Positions 34,763-46,510 of a stretch of DNA of 64,000 bases are shown in pieces; position 1 is the stretch's first letter; every line of letters starts with the position of its first letter. The stretch spans positions 124,001-188,000 of the forward strand of contig PUDQ02000010.1 in the NCBI GenBank assembly GCA_002964805.2, written 5' to 3'. Both the position numbers and the translations under genes were made by a program. The notes below the pieces were generated by a model. It was given only the letters and a program-made list of their open reading frames with translations, made no database searches and was not told where the DNA came from. The DNA comes from Trametes villosa. Its lineage: Eukaryota; Basidiomycota; Agaricomycetes; Polyporales; Polyporaceae.

Positions 34763-36517
34763 ATGGTCGACCCCACCTATCCTGTCTTTCCTATCTTCGC
34801 TTTCCTTGGGTTTGTGTTGGCTCTCATCCCCCTTCCATGGCATCTTGAAGCCTGGAACTCCGCAACATGCTACTACATGATGTGGGCGTCGCTGTCCTGT
34901 CTGAACGAGTTCGTGAACTGCGTCGTCTGGGCTCGCGACGCGATAGACCATGCGCCTATATGGTGCGACATCTGTGAGTCCCCACCTCGCCTTCAGTACG
35001 AGTCCCTGCTGACTGACGTTGTTCTAGCGACCCGAATCACCATCGCAGCGTCCGTAGGCATACCTGCGGCAGCGATGTGCATCAACCAACGACTGTACAA
35101 TATATCCCGCGTGCAAGCTGTCATGATCACAAGAGCCGAGGTTAGCTTGACTGTTCACTGCACGATGTACTGTTGACCGACGCCCCCTACGCAGAAACGA
35201 CGTGCTGTACTGATCGACACGCTCATATGCGTGCTATTCCCCATCCTCATCATGGCTCTTTGTGAGTGCCTTCTGCATGTTGTCTTCGTCGCTCGTTTAC
35301 TGACACCAGGATCAGCATACATCGTGCAAGGGCACAGATACAACGTCCTGCAAGAACTGGGGTGCTTCCCCGCACTGTACAATACCCTCCTAACGTACTT
35401 CCTCGTAAACTGGTGGCCTCTCGTCCTCGGCTTCATCGCCTCTGTATACTGTGGTAAGCTCGACTCCCTTCGCATCTCTTCCATCGTGCTCAACCCCGCG
35501 TTCGCCCCAAAGTTCTTGCTCTCCTTCAGTTCAACCGGCGCCGGGCGCAGTTCAACGAGTTTCTCGCTTCCAAGAAATCCTCGCTCACGCTGGGGCGGTA
35601 CTTCCGCCTCATGGCTCTCTCCACGACCTCTCTGCTCCTCATGATACCTATCTCGAGCTACGGCATCTACCTCAACGCCACGACACAGCCTCTCGGGCCC
35701 TGGGTCAGCTGGTCGGACACGCACTTCGACTTCGGGCGCGTCGAGCACATCCCTGCGGTAAACTGGCGGAGCAGCCAGACCTCCGTCGTCGTCCACGAGC
35801 TCAACCGCTGGCTGTCCCCCGCGTGCGCGATCATCTTCTTTGTCTACTTTGGCGTCGCGAGCGAGGCGCGGCGTAACTACGTCAAGGCGTTCTGGTTCGT
35901 CTTGGGCAAGTTTGGCGTCAAGCCGCGCTCTGCCAACGGGAAGAGCGGCCTTCAATCCCTTGGGTAAGTACAACCCCCCGCGTTTTACCAGCCCGTCTAA
36001 CCTTCCTCTGTGCAGCAACATGCCCTCGCCGGCGAAGTACCCTTCCGTTTCCGCATCGGAGCCGCTGCCTCCGTACAGCTTCCCCAAGCCTCCGCGTTTG
36101 GACATGACAGGGTCCTTCGCGTCATCCGTCCCCTCCTTCCAAGAAGAGAAGGACCTCACCACGTACCGCGGCCTCCAGAGCACGACCACCCTCCCCTCCT
36201 CCGGCAACACCACGCCCATCTACGATCGCTTCCCGCGCCGAGATCCCTCCGACTTCCCCGAGGACGTCGTCCCCCCTCTTCCCAGCTTCCCTCTCTCGCC
36301 CACGTTGCCCATATCACCACTTTCGCCTACCGCGACGTGCGAGCTCTCGCCAATCGACTCGGTCTTCAGCCACGAGTCCGAGCAGTCGGCCGTGTCGCTG
36401 TCGTTCACCGACATCGAGGCCGCGTACGGGGCGCGCGTGCCATCCTTTGTGTCCCTCCAGGTGGACCAGTCGTCAGAGCCACCGACTCCCTTCAACTTGC
36501 ACCATACCACAGCGTGA
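34763..36517 (+). CDS. STE3: STE3-type pheromone receptor R5
   Basis: Six exons (34763-34973, 35028-35140, 35195-35261, 35316-35453, 35513-35963, 36016-36517) give about 493 residues. Landmarks: MVDPTYPVFPIFAFLGF, PIWCDI, NQRLYNISRVQAVM, SYIVQGHRYNVLQELGC, FNRRRAQFNEFL, DTHFDFGRVEHIPAVNW and ASEARRNYVKAFW, then a long Ser/Pro-rich tail with repeated LPxxPLSP-type segments, ending FNLHHTTA. For exon 5 the acceptor at 35512 keeps the frame, while a later CAG would break it. The donor of intron 2 is gttagc, weaker than the gtgagt used at this place in R4 and R6. Paired divergently with P3. A strong candidate mating-type receptor. Confidence 0.94.
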
Positions 36518-38140
36518 AGTTCTCGTTGGGTTGGTGTAGTACATACGAACATTTACTGTATCGTTAGCATCATGATATGTACGAGGTACGCGCCGAGTCG
36601 CGTGCTAAGATTTTTCTTTGCTGTATTGTATTCTACTCCTGGCACACCGCCTTCAACTATCCTCAGTTCTGTCCGATGTCTATCTGTATGTCGTGTGCTT
36701 GAGACTTCAAGTTGGGCATAAGTATTGGAGCCCCTGGCGCGTGGTGTTAAGTAGTGGCGACGTCACTGCCAGGGGTATGTTAGCTTCTGAGCTATACTTG
36801 CAAGGATAGTGTCACCCACTGCTTCACACTCCCGAAACTTTCCTGCGGTACTGCCAAACACTAAGTGGTGCCTTGCATTGAGCGCACCCCGGCTTTCTAG
36901 GCGCGCGAGGGTGACCGATCGCGACGCGTGGGGTCACGCGCTGTGACATGCTGTTTTGCCATAGGAGTTGTTCCTCCGAGCGCTTGTTTCCTCCTGTCTC
37001 GTCTCGCCACCTCTCCGCCGCGCCCAGCTACGCAGTGCTCAGAGCTCGTGGCTCACCACCATCTTGCTCTCTGGCTGTGTGCGCTCTGCTCCTTGTCTCT
37101 GAGCTGGCCAGGCATGATGACTGGTGGCTCCATAGGTGTCTATCGCCACTCGTCTACCACTTGCATTTCGACACCTCGGCGCGTCCTTGACTCTCTTCAT
37201 CTCCTCAAACGCGTGTAACTGGTGCCCAATCTCTCCTAAGACCCTTTGCTTTGCTCTGTGACCGAGTATGGACACACGTCGAACGCGAGAAGTGTGGCTG
37301 CCACCTTCCCAGGCCCCGCCCCGGCACTCAGACGCGCTATGGGCATGTGGCTTCTCCAAGTGACTCGCATCCCCCTGCAGCATGCTGCAACTACCGACTC
37401 GAACCACGCTGAGCATCACACGTCTATGGTGTCCGTTATGGAAAAATGTATGTTCACATTGGTACTCGAGCTAACGCTACAGGCACAACGACGGCCCGAC
37501 GGGGACAAGGCCCATACCAGTGGGCCGTATAGCAAGGTAAGGTCTGGGAAGCGAAGACGACAAATCAACGGGGTTTCAAGGAATGACAAGTATACTGGTG
37601 GGAGCGAGTGTGTGGAGGGGCCGCCTTCGAGGCAGGCGACTGGTGGTGCTAATCGAGGAAGGAGGGGAGCGCGGAGGAATAGCGCGATTCGGCAAAGGCA
37701 ATTGGTAGGTAGGAGGCTGAAGACGTAGCCGCAAGGAAGAAGGTGGAGATGTCGCAGAGGGTCGGTTGACGAGAGCGTACGAGAGCAGAGAGGCAGGGAA
37801 GATGATGGTACAGGTGTACGCTAAGGTGCGTCGTTCAGTTCCCCGTCGAGTCTCGACTGATATTGATGAACGGACTTACTACATGCAGCGGCTTCTAGTG
37901 GGAGCGCGCTGGTGAGCTTTGAGCAAGAGTTGATGTTGGGCGAATATTCACAGGTCGAAGGCGGAGGGGGGCGAAGGTACATCGAGGGCGAGCAACATCT
38001 GCAAGTAGCACCGCGCAATTAGACAAGGTGAGTAGCGTCGGCGGAGAAAGCTAACGTACGTCTAGGGATCAGGTCCATTTCCGAAAGTCCACTGGGGAAT
38101 AGATATCGGCATAAGTTACGCGCGATCCCTACGAAGACTA
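36518..38140. other. Intergenic; includes P4 3' region
   Basis: No supported gene. From about 37,500 the strand is A/G-rich, fitting the downstream transcript of leftward P4. A CHSA-stop frame end near 36,932 (-) was checked and has no pheromone-like precursor before it. Confidence 0.4.
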
Positions 38141-38192
38141 CTGGTGAGTGATCTTGTCGTTGCGATGGTGCACAGAGATGCTTACCTGGCGA

Positions 38193-38321
38193 TCATGCGA
38201 TCACACAGTATACCCCAGCTCTAGACGGGCTGTCCTCGTTGACAGGGACATCTCCCGGCATGGTATCATCCATGGGAGTGTCGAGCGTGAGCGAGATTGT
38301 TGTGAAGTCGAAGTCGTCCAT
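38193..38321 (-). CDS. Pheromone precursor P4 (42 aa)
   Basis: Short gene starting MDDFDFTTISLTLDT and ending RAGVYCVIA-stop (CaaX). The middle, DVPVNEDSPSRAG, aligns with the PVN-acidic segment of P1 and P3, so it belongs to that family. The predicted mature peptide is about 9-11 residues ending in VYC. A probable intron, 38185-38141 on the minus strand (45 nt, gtaagc...caccag), begins only 7 nt after the stop. An ATAATTGTCCCC site lies about 220 bp upstream. The frame is under 60 codons and would be lost by length cut-offs. Confidence 0.88.
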   Translation of the reverse strand: MDDFDFTTISLTLDTPMDDTMPGDVPVNEDSPSRAGVYCVIA

Positions 38322-40100
38322 GTCAGGTGAGTGCGGGTGACGAATGGGCGGTGATGTGGGCGTGCGGTGATGTAGAGGTGAGTGAGGTGTGGGCGGCGAT
38401 GTTGTGGGCGTCGGCGAGTGTCGATGGTCGATGGTCTGCGAGTAGTGCGATGAGCACGAGCGTCGGTGCAGCAGGACTTGGAGGGGAGATTACGAAGATT
38501 CGTCGGTGAGCACCCACGGCACTTTGCTATTTAGCGGGGCCCCGGAATAATTGTCCCCTCGGCCGACCTTGTTTGGCCACCGCTACCGGGGTGTTTGGCA
38601 CCTGCGTCGGATGCGGCGCATGTAGCGCCGCGGGCGTCCGGCAGTAGGTGCACGTTGTGCAGCGGGCGGCCGGTCGAGACCGCCCCTGACCGCGCTACGG
38701 GGTCCACGAGTCGTTCCTAATCTTCCCCATGACCTTGTACTCGAAATCCGCTGCTTGAGAGCGACAATCGGCGTCGGGTACTGGATTTCAGTATCCGACG
38801 CCCATTGTTGCCCAAGTTTGGTGGCGTAAATAGGCGCCCGGCGCCACGAGGCTACCGAACGCTGCAGGACATGCACAAGAGCTTCCATGGCACTCACGGA
38901 GTATTGAAGCTCATGGATGCAGAGAAAAACGTGGTATGTGATATCATATCTTCCTGCTACTGTCTCTTCCCAATTTCTGGCCGAAGTGGCTTGTGCTCAA
39001 CGCTCGCTTATGGTCCCAGGTCACATATCCATTTTTGGATATATTAGCATTCCAGCCAGCGTCCCTCAAGATCGGCGCAGCACGGCTTTGGCTCAGACTG
39101 CGTTCTGCGCTGAACAGATCGCTCGACCGGACGGCTCATATGTCGCGATCAAGCGGCTCTCGGTCCCTCTCGTAACGATGAAGATACTCGAGTCTGGGTC
39201 GTGGTGATCGCGCTCTGCATGCACCCCGGTCTCGGTGAAAGCTCCGCATGCGACAAACGACGCGTCAGACCCACCCTCAAAATCGATAGCGGACTGCAGC
39301 CTGTGGCCCCTTACGGAGACGGAGCCCGCCCAAAATTCAAATCTTCCTGCGGAACGAGGCCGCCACGGACACCCGGCCCTTCGTCACCTGAAGCTACCGC
39401 CTTCAAGCGTCGCTCCGCATGTCCTCACCCGCAGCTCGTGCCGCATGCCATCGCGGCGAGCAGTGAGGGCATGCTTGCTGCCAATCCTTCGGGCTCGACA
39501 TTGTCCAACCTATGGGGTTAGCAAAACCGGCAGCTACAAACCAATCGGAGGTCGTCGATTTCGTGGGCGTCCGTGCGAAGGCCATCCGATTCCGGGTCGC
39601 TCAGCACGTTCACGGGCAACCGGGAGCTGGCGCTTCGCACCCCCTTCGAAAGGCGACATATCTCGCGCGCATGTCGGCCCCCGCTGGTCAAGCGTAGATG
39701 CAAAAAAAATCGCGGGAAAAGTTCGCGTACCGGTTCCGTGAGTCGGCTCTTTGGGCGTCAGCGCCTCCCCTTGTGCGCCGTCTTGAACCCCTTTAACGCA
39801 CGCTCGCCGCTGAATGCTGCAAATGAATCCTGACATACGGCACCGCGCGGTAAACATACAGCCCCCGATCCTTTGTACGCAAGGGCAGTGTGTTTCTGTC
39901 GGAGGAACAGTGGCCGAAGTGGCTGAAGACAGTAGGCGCCCACAACAACGAGGCCTTCCTTTTTCGGACAGACGCTGGATTGTTTGCACACCATTTCCAC
40001 ACACATATCGAGGGACGGCTCCGGCGCTGGTCCTCGCGCCCGTTAACCACCGGATTAATTGTTCTTGGGATGCAGGGCGGCCTGCGATGCGCCGGGGCAC
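38322..40100. other. Intergenic, possible gene remnants
   Basis: The first part is the P4 promoter. Frames at 38,857-39,520 (+) include a kinase-like string (RPDGSYVAIKRL) but nothing continuous, so a decayed gene is possible. CATTGTCC near 39500 and AATTGTTC near 40058 may serve P5. Confidence 0.35.
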
Positions 40101-40231
40101 GCTTTAAAACCCGGTGTACCTGATAGTCCCCGCACCCCACTCATCCCAGTCGATCCCCGCGATACCTCTCCAGCTCTCCCCTCGCAACTCGCAGAGCCGT
40201 CCCCGGCCCTAACTTATTGCCCTTCGCGACT

Positions 40232-40390
40232 ATGGACGCTTTCGAATTCTCCTCCATCTGCGACATCCTCGAGTCGGACGCTGCTCGGGCTGCAGACGCG
40301 CAAGCGCCGCCGTCCGCCGAGTCCGGCGTCCCGATAGACTTCGAGTACATCAACAACAACTACTCGCACTCCTGGTGCACGATCGCCTGA
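40232..40390 (+). CDS. Pheromone precursor P5 (52 aa)
   Basis: Starts MDAFEFSSICDILES and ends NNNYSHSWCTIA-stop, a CaaX box of CTIA type (shared only with P7). The EY in DFEYINNN, an acidic residue before the variable end, is a plausible processing point, giving a peptide near INNNYSHSWC. An internal Cys at residue 10 is unusual. TTTAAAAC about 125 bp upstream may act as TATA box. A probable intron, 40414-40474 (61 nt, gtacgc...ttcag with a CTGAC branch point), begins 23 nt after the stop, followed by a pyrimidine-rich tract to about 40,740. It is the nearest pheromone gene to R6, in the same orientation. Confidence 0.9.
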   Translation: MDAFEFSSICDILESDAARAADAQAPPSAESGVPIDFEYINNNYSHSWCTIA

Positions 40391-41338
40391 GCGACGCTCC
40401 CCGCCCGCACAACGTACGCTCTCGCTTTGTTTCTGTGGTCCTGGCATGCTGACGTCAACCTGTGCTGTGTTCAGTAGATCAACTTCGCGGCTGGGACGCA
40501 CCCATTCCTCCGACTCGCAACGTGACAGCTCGCCGTCCCCCCTTTAACTTATCGCGAGTGGTGCTCACCTTCGCCGACACCCCGCGCACTCCTACCTTCC
40601 TTTCCCCTCGTTATCCTCGCCTCGTATCCACCCACGCTCTCTTTGCTCCTTCTCCGTTTTGCGACACCTCCTCGCGACACCCCCCTCTTCCTGTTTCCTC
40701 CTCGACGGTCACCTCCCCGCGCTTCGAAACCCCGTGATTCTGTATCGTTACGACGTGTAGCACCCGAGTCAGTCGGATGGGTAGCAGTACCCGGCTTGTG
40801 GATATTGTATCCGTAGCACGCTCTTGTATCCTGTATATCTTGTATCGGCTTTCCAATATTTATCGCTCTGCTTAGATCAAGTCCTTGAGTGATTGCGCGG
40901 CGTATAGGCTGGGTGCTTGAATGTGTACGCACCTGGCGAGCGGCTAATGTGGCCAGAAGCACCAGGAGACGGCGTCAACCTGTGTGGCCAGCGCAGGCTT
41001 CGAAGCAAGTTGCGCAGGTGTACTTGCTCTAGCTTGGCATAGATACAGAGGGTTCGCCATCACTAGTTTCACCAAGCAGACTGAAAGCAAGAGTCGAGTA
41101 TCATGTCAGCTTGCTCGACGCAGTGCGAGGACCTGAGCCACATCTTCGAAGAGTTGATGAAACAGCGAGCTTTGTGGTATGCACAACCTTGAAGCATTCT
41201 CGGGTATAGCAGACAATTCTTCTGACATCCTGCGTAGTAGACATCGCAAGGGCGTGTGTTTAGACGCGTCGCGTCGCGTGTAGGTCAGTCTCAGTGGTGG
41301 TCGACGTCGAGGCTCTTGGCGAACCGGAACCCGACCGC

Positions 41339-41353
41339 GAGGCTGATGGGGAG
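41339..41353 (+). repeat. Left target-site duplication of LINE
   Basis: GAGGCTGATGGGGAG, repeated exactly directly after the poly(A) at 41940-41954. Confidence 0.65.
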
Positions 41354-41753
41354 TGCCGCCTGGAGGGACGAATACCGGCAGTCCCCGACGTACGCGGGGC
41401 GGAACTTCTTGCGGCTGAAGGCGTTCGATTCGCCCAGCCACACAAGCAGTCCGGCCCTACAGGCGTTCGGGCACTCGAAAACGGCGATGGCACGGTTCAG
41501 CCGTGCCGTCCTGGACCACGCGCCGATTGGATCCTTCAGGCAGCGATTCTTCGAACACGAACCGACCGACTGCCCGGACTGCGGGGTACTGCAGGACCGC
41601 GCGCACGTCCTCTTGCGGTGTACGCGATACCGCCGGTGGTGGGAGCTCCGGGGAGAGTTTGAGTTCCTGCTACGGGTGAGCTCGTATCGCGACTTGAATG
41701 GCTTCTTGATGGCGAATGAGGGTGCGTTCACGTTCGCGGACGCGCCCAGCTAG
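41354..41753 (+). pseudogene. LINE ORF2 C-terminal fragment
   Basis: Truncated reading frame inside the LINE copy with the CPDCG...H...C knuckle and the RNase H-like stretch before it; endonuclease and reverse transcriptase domains are missing. The last residues are FTFADAPS before a TAG. Confidence 0.7.
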
Positions 41754-41939
41754 TGGTGAGAGCAGACCGGAGACGGAATGCAGACGAGATCGCGGACCCC
41801 AAGGGGAAAGCACGGAGCCCTTAGATGTAGGCAACAAAGGCTGAGAGCACTCGCCGGTCACCGTGTTTAGTCTAGATATGCGCCGCACCTGTACTACGTA
41901 CGAGCGGGATACAAGAGCTTGAACCCAAAAAAAAAAAAA
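41354..41939 (+). mobile_element. 5'-truncated LINE (non-LTR) fragment
   Basis: About 586 bp ending in A13 (41927-41939) and flanked by 15-bp direct repeats, the signature of target-primed insertion with 5' truncation. The coding part, open to 41753, includes HAPIGSFRQRFF, then CPDCG, HVLLRCTRYRRWW. This is the RNase H end plus zinc knuckle typical of the C terminus of fungal LINE ORF2. The frame also stays open upstream to 41256, apparently by chance in the target. The fragment cannot encode reverse transcriptase. It lies between P5 and R6, just upstream of the R6 promoter. Confidence 0.75.
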
Positions 41940-41954
41940 GAGGCTGATGGGGAG
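41940..41954 (+). repeat. Right target-site duplication of LINE
   Basis: Exact copy of 41339-41353, starting at the first base after the poly(A). Confidence 0.65.
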
Positions 41955-42058
41955 AGCGTGACAAGAGGAACAATGGGAGTCACGGAGGATCACACATACA
42001 AGCGCTCGTTAAGCGACGCGCATCTGACGGGCGCCTAGCTCAACTGCTTGCCAAAGGC

Positions 42059-42081
42059 CATTGTGCAGCGTTCCATTGTCC
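42059..42081 (+). promoter_or_regulatory. Paired ATTGT motifs before R6
   Basis: CATTGTGC at 42059 and CATTGTCC at 42074, about 85-110 bp before the R6 ATG; the same paired layout as in front of R4. Confidence 0.5.
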
Positions 42082-42166
42082 GTGTTCCCACTCGAGAGTG
42101 ATAAACCATGGGACACCCTCGCGCAGGGGGCTCAAGGCACCCGCTCGCCGTCCTGCTATCCCCACC

Positions 42167-43980
42167 ATGCTCTTCCCGCTCGCCCCCCAGCCTGACCCGA
42201 CCTATCCTCTCTTTCCCTTCTTCGCGTTCCTTGGCTTCATCCTCGCGCTCGTACCCCTCCCATGGCATTTCCAGGCTTGGAACGCGGGGACGTGCATCTA
42301 TATGCTCTGGGCCGCCCTCGCTAGTCTTGTCGAGTTTGTTGACTCCATCGTCTGGAACGGCTCCCTGAAAGACGTCGCCCCCGTCTGGTGCGATATCTGT
42401 GAGTACTGTCTGGAACGTCCAGAGCGCGTGCAAATGGGACTGACGCGTATTCTCCAGCGACCAAATTCTTAATTGGTGCAGGTGTTGGCATCCCTGCATC
42501 GTCTTTGTGCATCGCTCGGCGACTGTACAAGATCACCTCTGTCCGCACCGTGTCGGTCACCAAGAAAGAGGTGAGTACGAGAGACGCAAACGCTCGCCCG
42601 GTGACTGACGCGGCATCGCAGAAACTCACAAATGTCTATATTGACATTGCGATCGCCATAGGCGTTCCCATCATTGTGATGTGCCTTCGTGAGTAGCTTA
42701 CCCTACGTATACATCGACATCTACTGACCCAATCTCGTTTCAGACTACGTCGTGCAAGGTAGAACCTGCGCATTCCACATGTACGCCTATGTACTGACAA
42801 ACAGCAGGTCACAGATACAATATCATCGAGAACATCGGCTGCACGCCGGACATCTGGAACACTGTACCCGCATATCCGCTGGTCTTCATGTGGCCCGTCC
42901 TCCTGGGATGCATCACGTTCGTTTACGCAGGTAAGCTCGGCTCCCTCGCAGGCCCGGAAACTCGACCTGACATGCGCATCACAGCACTCACCCTCCGCAC
43001 GTTCTACGTCCACCGCGTGCAGTTCAACCAGGTCCTCTCCTCGAACACCTCCCTCACCGTCAGCCGGTACCTCCGCCTGATCCTCCTCTGCTGCGTCGAG
43101 ATGGCGCTCGTCATGCCGCTCGGCGCGTTCAGCATCTACATCAACACCGCGGGGCTGCACATCGCGCCCTGGGTCTCCTGGGCGAACACGCACTTCAACT
43201 TCTCGTTCGTCGAGCTGTTCCCGACCGCCGTCTGGCAGGCGAAGCTCGCGTCGCACGTCGCGATCGAGATGGGGCGCTGGATTTACCCGTGCTCGGCGCT
43301 CCTGTTCTTCATGCTCTTCGGCTTCGCGGAGGAGGCGCGCCGGTGCTACGTCGACGCTTTCTGGAGGGTCGCGAAGTTCCTGCACATCGCCCCGAAACCC
43401 AAGTCCGGAGGCGACAAAGCCAAGAAGTGAGTGCATCCTAAGAGAAGACCGATACGTTACTGACCTAGCTGCGTGCAGGTTCATGCGCGGCTTCCAGCTC
43501 TCCTCCAACTCCGGAGACGTCCTCCCGCCCTACACGCCCCCCGCGCACATCCGCAAAAAGCGCACCAACTCCCTCACCTCCTCCCTCGCGGCCACGCTCG
43601 ACGAGTTCGACCTCGAGAAGGGCGCCCCCGCCTCAGCGCCGCGCGCGCCCTTCACGCACGTCCTCGCAGACCTCCCGAGCCCGAGCCCCACCGCGAGCGA
43701 CAGCGAGTTCGGCGCCCGCACAGACGTGCCGCTCTCGCCCCTCGCGACGGCGACGGCGTCCGAGTTCTCGCATGCGCCGCGCATCTCGATCTCGGACGAG
43801 CACCCTGCGAGCAGGCCGCCGACGCCCCCGCCGGCGGTGCGCGTCGTCGAGCCCGCGGTGCCTGCGTTCCACCGCCCGTTCTCGCCGCCCGTGGCGTGGC
43901 CCGCCGGGCTCGCGGTGTCGCGCAAGCCGTCTGCGGGCTCGATATCGATCATGGTGCACACGGAGTCGCGGACGTTCTAA
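42167..43980 (+). CDS. STE3: STE3-type pheromone receptor R6
   Basis: Seven exons (42167-42398, 42458-42570, 42622-42688, 42744-42758, 42808-42930, 42985-43426, 43479-43980) give about 497 residues. The N terminus MLFPLAPQPDPTYPLFPF is longer than in R4/R5. Landmarks: PVWCDI, ARRLYKITSVRTVSV, HYVVQ-GHRYNIIENIGC, ANTHFNFSFVELFPTAVW and FAEEARRCYVDAFW. The tail is Ser/Pro-rich and ends HTESRTF. The fourth exon is only 15 nt: an extra intron splits the QGHR motif between Q and G, not seen in the other receptors. R6 is nearest to P5 and P6. A candidate mating-type receptor. Confidence 0.94.
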
Positions 43981-44807
43981 GCCCCCTCTGCACCTTCTCT
44001 CTCGCTCTCACCGAACTTTCTCTGCTGTCTTTTCTCGTCTGCTCTCGCGCTAGCTCCCACTTGCATATCCTACTACCGCCACTCGTTGCGCCCTCAAGAT
44101 AACCCCTGTATTTCTACGACTGCTCCACGCTCCACGTTCCAGGACACCACACATAACTTGACATCGTCTATCTCTTGTATCCTTATTCTTATCGCGCGTC
44201 GACGTGCCCTCATTGGACCAGTGGTCGTTTTGCTCCCCCTGCTGGAGTCGCGTTGTTACACATCGTCCTCGCTGTTCGTTCCCGCATACATATTCTCGCG
44301 CAATGCTATCTGTGACATCATCGTCCTCAATAGTCGTGTGCATGCTCGACGTTCAAACTTTCGAAGTTCAGACTTCCGGCCGCTTTGTCAGTTCAGCAGC
44401 GCAGTAGATGGTCGCCGCGCTGACTGTTAGCGACTCGTTGACGGCTGCCTCGCAGAACTTAGGTTATCTCAGCTGGCCACGGCGTCTCGGCGAGAGCGCA
44501 TGCCCGAAAGCAGAGACAGCCTGCAAACGTCCACACATATGGAGGCAACGCTGTTGAGTCCCAGCGCGCAATGATCATACAAATGCTACATCCCGGGCCC
44601 GGGTGCTTCTGATGATACAACAATGAGGGTGGTGGATACCGTTCTACACTCTAAAACTCTCCATCTCCTGGCGAACGAAGAACGAATGACGAAATGGATA
44701 AGTTAGCGCGGCGGGGTGCACGCGCAAAGTCGTGGTAGTCGTGATTCGTGAGGGTGGGCGTCTGCCCTGCTGGATGATGAGGCAGGTTGCGCCGGACGCG
44801 TGGTGGA
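43981..44807. other. Intergenic; R6 and P6 3' regions
   Basis: C/T-rich tract after R6 to about 44,300. No gene supported. Confidence 0.4.
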
Positions 44808-44889
44808 CTGTAGAGGAGAATTCCGTCAGTTCAAGCTGGGCAAGCGACGGGCAAGCGCGTGTACTCACCAAGGTAGGATGGGGGGGCGC

Positions 44890-45021
44890 TCAGGCAATGA
44901 CGCAGCTGCCGTGCGTGCCGCCGCTGCCGATGCGGTCGCTCTCGACGAGGATCTCCTCGAGCGGCTGCGCCTCGGCGGAGGTCTCCGGGACGGCGGGGGC
45001 GATGGTGAAGAAGGCGTCCAT
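44890..45021 (-). CDS. Pheromone precursor P6 (43 aa)
   Basis: Starts MDAFFTIAPAVPETS and ends GGTHGSCVIA-stop. The pair DR in VESDRIGSGG is the likely processing site, giving IGSGGTHGSC or RIGSGGTHGSC as the farnesylated pheromone. Belongs to the MDAFF/HGSC family with P7, P8 and P9. A probable intron, 44868-44808 on the minus strand (61 nt, gtgagt...ctacag with a CTGAC branch point), begins 21 nt after the stop. Confidence 0.93.
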   Translation of the reverse strand: MDAFFTIAPAVPETSAEAQPLEEILVESDRIGSGGTHGSCVIA

Positions 45022-45126
45022 GGCTAAGATGCGGAGGATGGGGCGCGGGGCAAGCGAGGGAGGCTTGGTGGGGGGCGAGGCTTCGAGGGTGAGTTCGCTG
45101 GTCTTCTCCCGCCGTCGCACGTCCAG

Positions 45127-45134
45127 TATTTATA
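45127..45134 (-). promoter_or_regulatory. TATA box of P6
   Basis: TATAAATA on the minus strand, about 105 bp upstream of the ATG. Confidence 0.65.
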
Positions 45135-45290
45135 CAGCCCAGGGAGAGGACATGCGACCGCCGACAATTCTTCAGGTTCCGGGGAGGGTATGCTCTGGAA
45201 GCGCCGCGCGCGTCGGCAAAGTCGCCGAGCCTCCTTGGAGGCGACGGGGAAGCCGGTCGGAGGCTGCGTTCCGCCCAGCGCCGACGCGTT

Positions 45291-45299
45291 GACAATAAG
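45291..45299 (+). promoter_or_regulatory. TTGACAATAAG site upstream of P6
   Basis: GACAATAAG inside the extended word CGTTGACAATAAGA. A variant, CACAATAAG, lies at 45565. The same extended word is found upstream of P9 (59977 and 60837). Confidence 0.5.
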
Positions 45300-46510
45300 A
45301 CGCGTCGGGCCGGGTCGAGCAGCGCGGGCGTGCACGCGTGCGGCGGCGCTGCGTGCCTTGCCCAAGCGTGTGTCAAGCGGCGGCATTGGTTCCGCGCGCC
45401 TTGTTGCGTGGACAGGGGGTTGTGTCTGCGCGATCGGTGGCTCGATGGACGTCTGCATCAACAGCGGCATTTCGCCTTGTAGGGCCGGAATTATTGTGAA
45501 CCTTCCACGATGGGTGGAGGGCGAGGGGCGTGGACGGGCAGATCGTGCCGCTGCAGGTCGCACTCACAATAAGCGGCCTGGACGCATGTTACGCCACATC
45601 GATATCCTGTGTTCCTCGACGAAACGCTTGTGTGTGTTTCGACGCCTGTGATTCATCGAGCAGTAACACGTAGGTGATAGGTTCGGGGATTACTCAAAGT
45701 AGAGCTGGCCATGACGCTGTGGTCGTAGGTCGCACAGTCCCTGAGCGTGCCAGGAATCTGAGCTGCCTCGCAGATCCGGCGCAGTGGGTGACCTTGAACC
45801 GGCGGTATAGGGCGAGATCCGGCGATACCGGCGCACATTCAGGCCATTCGTCGTACGCCGAGGCCCAAGGCCTACATCCACTGAGATCGAGGCTGGGTAT
45901 GCCGACGCACGGTGTAAGGGAGAGAAGACATTCAAGACAAGACGCGGTGAGACATAAGCGCCCACAAGCGTGGATGAGGTACTTACTCCTTCCGGTAGTT
46001 GCCGAGTGCTCTTGAAGCTTGAACCAGTGGTGGCGTCCAATCAGTCGTTCGTCTGTCCCACAATCTCTCTATGTGTACATTGACGCCTCCAGCGCGCACA
46101 GCGAGGGCGAGGTGAAGTACAGTGCTGTGCACGACAAGCGTGGTCAACGAGGGCGTATATGTGAGGCCCACTAGGTGGGATATTGCTGCCAGTGGCGTCG
46201 CAGTGTAAGCGGTTCATCTCAACATGTTGCAACCCCGGATACTGATACAATCTAATCCTCTGGACGAATCCAGGTAAACAACACTGATACACCGCGCTAT
46301 CAACTACAAAAGCACCCACTCCGACATACACCGCCCCCCAGCTCCTCCAGGGCGGCAATACAACAGCATTAAGTCGCGAGTTAACGTAGATGATTAGAAT
46401 CGAAGAAGGTAATGTTGTGCAGGCGATACGCCCAGGAACGAAGGGGGCGAAGAAGTCGTGATATGCCAAGAGGCGAAAGCTCGTGGGTCATAAGTCGTGA
46501 AGCGGCATGC

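Noticed and set aside
36920..36960. CHSA-stop as a tenth pheromone end on the minus strand
   Set aside because: His and Ser do not fit an aliphatic CaaX pattern, there is no MDxF start upstream in frame and no post-stop intron.
38857..39520. Protein kinase remnant (VAIKRL string)
   Set aside because: One short VAIK-like word without glycine loop, catalytic loop or DFG is not enough.
39534..40123. Long overlapping frames on both strands before P5
   Set aside because: They overlap the probable promoter of P5, differ in frame and show no family features.
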